From positions 17,816 through 81,815 of the forward strand of contig CAOQYA010000003.1 of assembly GCA_948514155.1 (NCBI GenBank): a stretch of 64,000 nucleotides of DNA. The letters run 5' to 3'. The DNA is from an uncultured Eubacteriales bacterium. GTDB lineage: Bacteria > Bacillota > Clostridia > Christensenellales > UBA1242. This document shows positions 46,101-56,000 of the stretch, one piece after another; position 1 is the stretch's first letter; the number at the start of each line of letters is the position of its first letter. A model generated the notes under the pieces. That model was not told where the DNA came from and searched no databases. It was given only the letters and a program-made list of their open reading frames with translations. Position numbers and translations under genes: made by a program.

Positions 46101-46879
46101 GTGAAGAAGAAAGCGTTCAAGTAGTTTCTTGTAGACTCTGCCGAAGGCACATCCGAAGGACGCGACTTTCTTGCAAATTCAAGAAGCGCCTCATCTTGAG
46201 TTTGTTGAGGCTCGCGGTCGAGCGCCGCTTTAATGTATTTGTTTCCGCCGAAAACTTTATCGATTTCCGCGCTCGTGAAGCCAAAGCATTTAAGGAATAA
46301 GCCGATTGAGAATTTGTATTGACGGTCAACCACCATTTTAACTGCTTCGTTTGCGCCTTGCTCGATTTCCAGCCACATTCCACGCTCTGGTATCATTTGC
46401 GCGCGAAGAGTTGCGTTGTCTTCCTTCTCTCTTGTGAGATACACACTTGGAGAACGCACAATTTGAGAAATGATAACTCTCTCAATTCCATTTGTAAGGA
46501 AGGAGCCATTTTCGCTCATAAGAGGAATGTCGCCAAAGAAAACTTCTTGCTCTGTTGCCTCGCCGGTTTCTTCGATAACAAATCTCGCTTTAACTTTAAG
46601 CGGAACAGAATAAGAGCTGCCTCTTCTTTTGCACTCTTTCATGTCATATTTAGGCTCGGTTGCAAGGTTGGTGCCCAAGAAATAAAGTTTAGCCTTGCCG
46701 CTATAGTCAACAACAGGCGAAAACTCGTCGAGCACGCTTCTAATGCCGTTTTCGATAAAATTTTTGTAAGAAGACTTTTGGATATCAAGAAGGTCAGGAA
46801 TTGGAACGATATCGTCGAGTTTAGCGAAAGAATATCTTTCAGTTTTTCCAAATTTTTGTTTCTTTAAAGTTAATGACAT
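43169..46879 (-). CDS. rpoB: DNA-directed RNA polymerase subunit beta
   Basis: The second catalytic subunit of RNA polymerase, 1236 residues. The rifampicin-pocket region reads [29 protein letters not shown]; its Asp, His-equivalent and Ser positions look wild-type except that the usual His is Gln-Lys context (SQKRRI). Conserved [15 protein letters not shown] and the C-terminal [12 protein letters not shown] are present, followed by an acidic C-terminal extension. An AAGGAG ribosome site precedes the ATG. The promoter lies about 140 bases upstream, right after the giant-lipoprotein gene. rplJ-rplL is not adjacent. Confidence 0.98.
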   Translation of the reverse strand: [1236 protein letters not shown]

Positions 46880-47018
46880 TTGCGCTTCTCCTTATGAATG
46901 CAAAAAAGTTAAAAAAACGACAAAAAAAGGGCATAAAGCACCCATGTTGTGCCTCATTATACCCTTTTTTCAGTTTAAAATGTCATTTTTTTACCCACTT
47001 GCACATATTGTCTTGGCC

Positions 47019-47047
47019 ATTTTAGCACATTTGTAAAAATTTGTCAA
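47019..47047 (-). promoter_or_regulatory. rpoB-rpoC promoter
   Basis: -35 TTGACA (47042-47047), 17-base spacer, -10 TAAAAT (47019-47024), starting 28 bases after the giant gene's stop. The ~140-base leader holds a second TATAAT (about 46960) and a weak hairpin before U7 near 46921-46946 that might act as an attenuator; neither is certain. Confidence 0.75.
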
Positions 47048-47074
47048 CAATTTTTTAAAATTTTAGCAAATTTT

Positions 47075-50000
47075 TTACTGCAAGTTTTGTTCGAAGCCAA
47101 GTTGTCCAAATGAGCCGTTTTTGCAAGTCCAAACAGAACTATTAAACTTTTCGAAGAATTCGTCTTCATTCTTAAATAAAGCAAATGCGTTTGCAGGCGA
47201 CACGTCTTGTCCCAAGCCTGTCCATTCATTAAGTCCTGCAACATCTTTGCCATATTCATTTTGATTTACAATGATTTTGGAATTGTAACGCCTTGCCTTC
47301 AAAGTTGTGAAGCCTTTTGCAAGGTCGTCGTCGAGAACTTTTAAGCGCTCGTCGTCGTCTGACGCTGGCAAAACATAACTATAGATTGAAGAGTTATAAA
47401 CATTATTTGCTTCTGTTAAATTAATCTCGTAAGAAATGTCTGAAACATCTTCTGGCGTTTCGTTCGCTTTTAGAACAAAATCTCCAATCTTGCAATCTTT
47501 ATAGAATTTTGCCTCTCCTGTTGTGCTAGCCTCTCGAATTCTTCCCACCTGCTGCGTCTTCTCACTTGAAGACTTGTCTTCCACTATGATGTTATAGAGC
47601 GATGTGGTGTAGATGTTCTCGAGGCTCGCGGAGGCTTTATCATTAAGCCCCACAATTGCGCCAAAGTTTGCAGTTATTTGGGTGGAATAGGTGTAAGTCT
47701 CCACAAATATGTCCGCCCAAGAATATGCATCCGTTATCTTAAGGCTGGAGCCTTCTGAAAGTTTGCCCACCATGCCTCCGATAACCGGGTTTTGATTTTG
47801 ACCTTTAAGCGTGAATGTTCCTTCTTTAATTGCAAGCTGGGAAATGTTAAGTTTTCCGTTTTTTGCAACTTGACCAACAGCTCCGCCAACGATGCCTCGC
47901 GCTTCAATGTTTGCCCTAACAATCGCTTGTTCAATTTTGTTTTCTGCGCCCTCAACAAGTCCAACAATTCCGCCGACATATTCCACGGTGTTAACTTCAA
48001 GGCTGGCGTTTGGCTGATTTGCGATTGTGAAGCCTTGGCTCATGAGCGCACTGGAAATGGATGCTCTGCCCCTCATTATTCCGGCAATTCCGCCCACGCT
48101 CTTTGGCACATACATCTCAAGTGAGAAAGGTTGGCCATTTTGCTGCTGAGAGTAAACATATGCGCCGTTAAGGTTTCCAAGGTGCTCGCCGACGATAAGT
48201 CCGCCATAGACATGCGCTTTAACTTTCATTTCTTCGTTCATTGTAAGTTTGATGTTTTGCGCGACTGTTCCAAGGCTTGTTCCGCCGAACATCAGTCCCG
48301 CCTTTGCGCCAATAACATTTATCGCGCCAATTGGCGTTTCAACATTTGTCACCCTGCCCTGTCCTGCAAGCATGCCGACAACGCCGCCGGCGTAGGACAC
48401 AAGGTCAAGGTCGGTCGCCTCTTGTTCAAGCAGTTGCGGAATTTTTGTGGCAAATGCGCCAATGATGGAGTTTATATTCTTCACATCATAGTTTGCCGAC
48501 GCCCTTCCGATAACGCCGCCGACAATATTCTTTCCGGAAACGATAACAAGTTCCTCGCCCGGAGCAACTTCCATTCCGGCGGTCGAGCCGAACACGCTGA
48601 CATTGTAGATGTTCGCGTTTTCCACCGAGCCGGCAAGTGCGCCCACAATTTTAGCGTTGGTGAAGAGCACTTGTCTTGGGATAAGTGTTAAGTTCATAAT
48701 GGAGGCACGATTATTGCTGTCTTTTCCGCTAACTCTGCCAAAAAGTCCTGCGCTGTCAAGGCTTGCCTGTGAGGAAATCTGAATGCCGTGCACTGTCATG
48801 CCATTGCCTTCAAGATTTCCGCGGAAATCAACATTGTAGAGTTTCGTGTAGTTGGAAATCTGGCCGGAATAGTCGATGTCAGTCACAATTCTTGCATTTG
48901 CCTCTGTGATGTTCGTTGGGTTTGCAAGATAACTTTCCATAGTTTCAGCCGAGTATATAATGTGTGGGTTTTCGGCCGAGCCGTCTTCTGCGCCAATGAT
49001 TTTATCTGTCTCATATTGATTGAGCACAACGCCGTCAACAGTTATCGTTCCCACCCAGTTCTTGCGGCTTCTTGCCCTGATGTTTGAACTCACAAGTTCC
49101 AGTCTGCCGCCAGAGAAGGTTTTGCCCACAAAATATGAGTTTCCTGGCTCACCCTCGCCGGTGAAGAACCACACAGAATTGTAGTTTGGAGTTTTTGAAT
49201 ATGCAAAGTTTGCAAAGTGTTTTTCAAGTTCGCTGAATTCATTTTTCGAGTCAGAGTATTCCAATTTTTGCACGCCCGCGTGCTCCAGTTTTGAAAGAGC
49301 AATATTGATGTTATCGCCTTTGATATAGAAGCAATCAGCAAAAGTTCCCTCGCCATTTCCGGCGAAATAGTAGTTAACATCGCGATAGTCGTTCATAATC
49401 TTGCTTGTGGAGAACGCTCTTTCAATTTGGCCGTTGTTCACAAATGCAAAGCCGGCACTATTCGATGTTGTTGAAACAGGAATGTTAGAATAGCAGTCAA
49501 CAATTTGACCTTCATTTTTGAAAACGAAGCCGCCGACCGGCACGCTGGAATTGAGCGCGCTTAGTTCGCTATCGGAATAAGGCTTTTCTTTGTCAACAAT
49601 TCCCGACGAGAAGCTTGTCAGAATTTTCGCGCTTTCAGAGTTGACTGCAACAAGTCCGCCCATGCCGAAAACAGTGTTGTAACTCGATAGGCAAGTTAAA
49701 TGTCCGCCGCTGAACGCCGACGAAGCAATAACGCGCTGATTTTGTCCAACAAGTCCGCCCATATTGATAAGGCTGGTTGCCTTAATTGAACTTAGGCTGT
49801 TTGTGATATAGCCGCCATTTGTTCCGACAACGCCGCCGAAATAATAGTTATTAGTGTTTGGAATGCTCTCAAAGTCGAGATACATTCTTGTCTGCTCGCC
49901 GCAAAGCACATTGGCATTTGTGATTGTTCCGTTGTTTGTTCCTGCAACAAGACCGAATGAAAGCGAACTTGCTGCTGCAGATTTAAATGTCACAGATGGG

Positions 50001-53000
50001 CTGATGTTTTCGCCATTATCGCTTTGCTCACCCACTTGAATGGTGATGTTCTTAAGCACTGTGTTTTGAGAGATTGTGCCAAAGAGCCCCGCCGAAGAGT
50101 TGTTTGCGATATTGTATGTCGCATCCTTAAATATGAACTTGTAGCCGTTGCCGTCAAGGTATGCAATCGCCTTGTTAAGTGGCTCGAACTTATCTGCCGG
50201 CACAACAATGTCACTTGTTAGTATGTAGTAGCCGCTTGCGTCCATGTTCAAGAAGTCGTCATAACTTGCAATTGGGTTCGGGCTGACTTCGGAGCCACGA
50301 AGATATGAGTAAATATCAACTTCGGTTGCAACTTGTTTGCGACCTTGGTCGTTTTCACTTTTTGAAACTTGATATTTTCCGTTTTCAATCTTGTAGAAAA
50401 CTTCAGTTGTGATAAAGAAATGCCTGTCTTCTGGAATGTTCGAAAGCATTGGCACAAACGACAAGCCCGCCGTTGTGAGATATTTCGTTTTTATTGAAGT
50501 ATTCTCCGAAATAATGCTTCTCGTGCCACTTTCTGTTGTGATTGGATGCGGCTTAGTTTGAACGCCGACTTCGTTATTAATGTTAAGGTCGGTGTAGAGC
50601 GTCCATGTCGCACTTTCCGTGAGTTCGTTTAAGAATGTTGAAACACTATTTGCAACTTCCGTATTTTCAGAGTTATATTCAATCATTCCGTCGAAAGCAA
50701 ACTTAAGGTTTTTGCGCTCGCCAATTGCTGAGGTAATCGTGTTGTTATTGCTGTATGCAAGAATGTCGGACCTGTCGCCTTCAGAGTAGGAGTAATTGAT
50801 TACAAAATCTAATATATTAAGTTCGATATAATCTTCCGCCTGCACAGGCTCGCCGAATTCGTTAATTTTTTCTGCGATAAGCCCAAGACTAAAGTTTTCT
50901 CCAACACTTGCCACATTATTTGTGACAGACAGATATGTTTTGCCCTCACGCTCAATTATGCTTGCAAGTTGCGGGTGCGAAACAGAGATGTCGAAATCTG
51001 TGTAGCCAAGCGCGCTGATGCTAAGTTCATATTCAACACCTCTCGCAACTTCCCTCTTGTCTTCGCCGGCCGCAAGCCTGATTGAGACAGCGTCTTTCTT
51101 GAAGAGTGGGAATTCAAAAGTTTGAACTTTGTCTCCTGTCGACTGATGCACCCGCACATCCACGGCCACATGCTGGCCGTCAATTATGCTGATGTTTGAG
51201 AAGATGTAGCGAAGGTAGAACTGACCATTGAAAGGCTTATCGATGCCACTAAACGCCTTTTCGATTGCGTCTCTTGAAATTCGGATGCCGCCCTGCACGG
51301 CTTCCGCGCCCGGCAACTGAACAAATTCAAGGCCTTCGCCATTTGAAGTTGTCTGAAGATAGCCAAACACAAACGACGCTTCGCTTGCGCCTTGAAGGCT
51401 GTTAAGTGCATTATTTGTGATTTGAACATATTCAAAGTCTGCATCCACTGGCGAGAGAGTTATCGACATATAGCCGTTTTGTCCCGGAATGATAACTTGG
51501 CTGTCGCCTTCGTCAAGGTGCCCTGTTATTTTTGAGTAGTTGGAAAGGGAGATAACATCCACATTTTCGCGGGTCAGTTCAATCGGAATAGATTTTAAAA
51601 CTTCCCTTTGCGACGATGTGAAAAGTTCAAGATAGTATGTTTTATATATGTTGCTGTTAAGTCTGTTTTGGAAGGCAAGCGAGGTTTTATCTACGCAAAT
51701 TTGCGCGTCCCAAACAAGCCTGTTTGCATTCTTATCTAAGTTCACATGAAACAAGCTGTCTTCTTTAGAGCCATCTTCTTTATATGTTGCGATGTCCCTT
51801 CCTTCGTCGTCGACAATTCGATATAGAAGCATATCTTTTGGGTCGTCCGATAAAACTTCGAAAACATCAAAAACATCCATGCTCGAAGAGAGCGGATAGT
51901 TGTCTTTTGTGTTGAAAATTGCACTTGCGCCTTCGTAGTAGTCGATTGTAACTTTCTCAAGCGTGGTGATATCAAGAGAATATCTTTTTCCCGCCACATT
52001 GTAGGAAAGGTTGGCTTTGAGATTAATAACATCTTGCATTGACGCTCCGGCGCTTGCAGCGTCCGGCTTTTTGGAGAAGGAAATGCCGTCTTTCAGCAAT
52101 TCATAGTTTCCATATGCTAAGATATTCTCAACTTCCGCCGAAACAGAGGTGTTTTTCTTAAGAAGTATCACCTGTCCGCCAATGTTCACATATCCGTCAC
52201 GAGAAATGGAAACATTTTCAAGGTTAGTTTGTCCGTTTTTTGAGACTTCGATGTTTTCAAAACTTGCCTTGTAAGACGGAGAAATCAAAATGTCAACGCC
52301 CGAGTGCGAATAGACCTTGAAACTGGTCTGCGCGCCAAGAGTTATGCCGTCCAAAGTGAAAATTCCATTCTCTTCAGGCTGAGCGCCCTCTTTTGCCAAA
52401 TAAGAGTCAACATTAAAGTAGTTAATAATGTAAAGATAAATTTTTTCATTCTGCCTTTCATTTAAAAGGCTTTTGATTTCAATTTCTGCAAGTCCGGCGC
52501 CGCTGACTGTGATGTTTCCCAGCGCATCGATTTCAAGAAGCGGACTGGAAGAAGAAATCGAAACATCCTCACCCACAATCTCGAATGGATAGAGCGGGCT
52601 GTTCGTTGTCACACGATTAAGACTGTTTAAAAGATTTTGCGCGTTATACAAATTCGAAGTTACAAGATTGCCCGTCTCGTCAAAATAGCCTGCGGCTTCG
52701 AAATAATACATGTAAATAACTTTTGGCGCAACTTCGCCTTCGGCAAGCCCCTGTGCTTTAAGTTCGTGGAAGCCATTTTTCTCGTTGGCTCTCACGCTGA
52801 AAGAGGTTTGCAATTTTTCGAAGTTTGCTGCCGCCAAAATGATTTGGCTTTCAGGGTTATATTCGATAAAGTCGCCAAAATAGGTCTCTGGGCCGATTGC
52901 TGCTTCAATGCCAAGTCCGCCCTCGCCAATTTCAAGGGCCTGTCTTGCAACATATGAAGAAAGTTGCACATCAGTAAATGTTTCGCCGCTTCCAAAAGCG

Positions 53001-56000
53001 ATTTGAGGCTCTTTAAAATTCTTTTTTGCCTCTTCAGCGTAAATAATTCCCATCGAAACATCGATGCCATATCGCTCGGCGCTGTCAACAGCCTGAACTT
53101 TGAAATTCCCCATTCCCACGCCGTTTATTGAGGAAATGTTTTGTGTAATAAGCCCAATGTTCTTTCCTCGAACAAACACACGCGAAGTGATATTTCTAAA
53201 TTCTGCCGAGCCATTCATGCTAAAGTCACAAACAATTCCTGCTGCAGTTTGTGCTCTAATCTCGCCGCCCGCCAAAATGTTTGTTATTGACGCGCCCGTC
53301 ACGCGTGCAGCAATTGCCGCAGCCTTGCCAACAAAGTTTCCTTCTTTGGAAACAACTTCAATCAAAGCATATGCTGTGTAAGCAGAAAGACCATATTTTT
53401 GCGTCGCATTTTCAGTGTCAAAGCCGCTGATATTGCCGATGCTTATTCCGGCTACGCCGCCCGCATTTACCTCCGCGTCTGAAATAACTGTAAGTTTTCC
53501 GGTGAAAATCACATTGACATTCGAAATTGTGCCCAAGTTTTGGCCAACAACGCCGCCGATGTTTCCGCTTGAAATGTTTGCAGTGCTCTCGGCAATTTCC
53601 ACACGAATATCGTCTAAAATTGCGCTGCTTAAAAGTTGTGATGCCACAAGGCCAACATTCGAATTCGCCCCGAAAGAGGTGTTAATTCGGCCTTTAAAAG
53701 TGATGCCCGAAATTTTGCCGCTAACTTGAGAAAAGAGGCCAGACGCGCCGTTTTCAAGCGAAATTCCGGTGATTTCTGCGTTGTTTAAGCCCTTTATCGA
53801 GCCGGAGAAAATAATTCCTTCGCCAATTGGCAGACTGCCCGAATATGCAGAAAGGTCTATCGAAGTTGAAAGTTCATAGTGCGCGTTCATGGATGCTTCA
53901 GATGCGCCGATTGCAATAAGGTCGGAAGCCGACTTGATAACATATCGATTTTCTTCCGTGCCATTTTGGAAGCCAACTTCCACCCTCAAAATTGCAGTTT
54001 CATAGCCGGAAACAATTCTTCCGTCAATCAGCCAAGCGTTAGGAATTATTTCAAGCGTGCCGCTGAGTGTGTCAAGAATTTTGCTGCTAAGAACTTCGTC
54101 ATTAAGCGAAACGCTGACTATCCAAACTCCGTCGCTGACTTTGGAGCAAGAGATGTTGTCGTTTGAAATAAGAACTGGGTCCTCGCTGTTTTTGTTTGAG
54201 GAGACAAATCTGGCAGTTATATTCTTGTCCGTTGCCGTCGATGGGTTAAGGAAAACGCCAATGTCGAAGGTTTCGCCGCCGGTTGTGAAAGTTATTTTTC
54301 TGTCTGACGAAAAGTTTGAGTAAATGTGCTGCACATTGTCATAACTAAGGCCATTTATTGTCACCGGAAAATATCTTGAAATTCCATATTGGCGCACAGC
54401 CGCAAACAATGTGAAAGAAAAAGTTGAAGTGTAATCTTTGTTAACAGTGAAGGTCATGCTGGAAGTGTCAAAAATTCCAAAATAATCGTCATTCGTTGTT
54501 CCAATTTTATACAGCATTCCGTCTTTCATAACATCGGCAAGTTCGCCGCTTGAAGCAAGGAATGCGCTTGTTCCGTCAAGCGTCCAATAGAGATATTCCC
54601 TTCTAAAGGTGCTGTTTGACATGGAATTAATGTGTGGGCTGTAGAAGCCAAAGGCCGAAGCCGGTGCCGTTTTGCAGTCGAATGAGACTGTTTGCTTAGA
54701 CGGGTCGCTGACAAGATTTCCCACATAGAGCGAAACACTGTTTGCAAGTTCCGTTGTGCCGGCCTTTAAAATTTCTAACTCCGACAGCGGAACAAAACTT
54801 GTTAGGTTCACCCTCACCCGTCTTTCAATCGTTTTTTGCTGGAAGTCTTCCACAACTTTGCCGCTCACCACGAAGTCGATGTCGCCCTCGCCAAAAATGT
54901 TGGTTTGCAAGATGTATGCGCCTGCGCCGTCTTCCGATATCTGCACAAGTGCGCCGTTTGAAGAGATGTATCTAACATGGTCAAAGATGCTGTGTCCGTG
55001 CGAAGAAGAAAGTATCACTCTTGCACGCTTTGAATAGGAAACATTTTCGCCATTTGCCGAGTTTTGAACAACAACTCTCATGCTATCAGCGAAAGTCTCG
55101 CCCCCCTCTTCAATCTGCCCCGTCTTTTCGGAACTTTGAACGCCGTCATTTCCGGTGGTGGAAAGGTTGACCGAAAGATTGTCAAATGTGTCAACAACGC
55201 GAAGAGTTATCACTTTTTCAACTCCGTTATCAAGTTGAACTTTAAATGACACAATGCCCGGCTTTGTTGGCACAATTCTTAGTTGCAGAGTTTTGCCTCT
55301 TTTACCCTCAAATGTGGCTCTTGCCGCGGAAATATCGCCTTCAAAATATGTAACTGTTGCAAAATCGAAGTCCTGGTCAACAACAAGATGCTCAAAAATC
55401 TCATATCTCGAAGAAGAGGAAACAAATATTCCCGTGCCTTCTTGATTTGGCCTGTATTCAAATGAAGAGTTTGGATTATCAAATTCAAGACGCTGTGCAC
55501 CTGTCAAAATACGATAGAAAACCTCATATGTCTTCTCGCTTCCAGCTAGAATATAGTCGCTTTTAACTTCAAATCTAATTGACTTGTAGTCGTCGCTCTC
55601 ACTCATTGCCGGGCTGTTCGTGTCGCCGCGCACATACACTGGCTGCGAGATGTCGTCAATTTGAAGCGGCGACGAGCAAAGCGCGTTTTTGTATTTCACA
55701 ACAACATCGCTGTCAAAAGTCATTTGAACATAGTCATAACTGCTGTCCGTGCGATAAACATTGATATTAAGTGCCTTCCAGCCATAGTCGCCGTCATAAA
55801 AATTATAGAAGTTATATCTATTCTCAGCCGAAGCCTCTTCATTTTCATTGATAACAATGCGGCTTGGCGCAACTTTAATTTCAATCGGCAAATTAAGCGT
55901 CTGCGAAATTGAACTGTCAAGTGATGTCGAGAAGTTTTGGTCGCCGACAACATAATAGACTTTAAATTGTAAATTTGTTGTTTGCGCCATAACTTGCGAA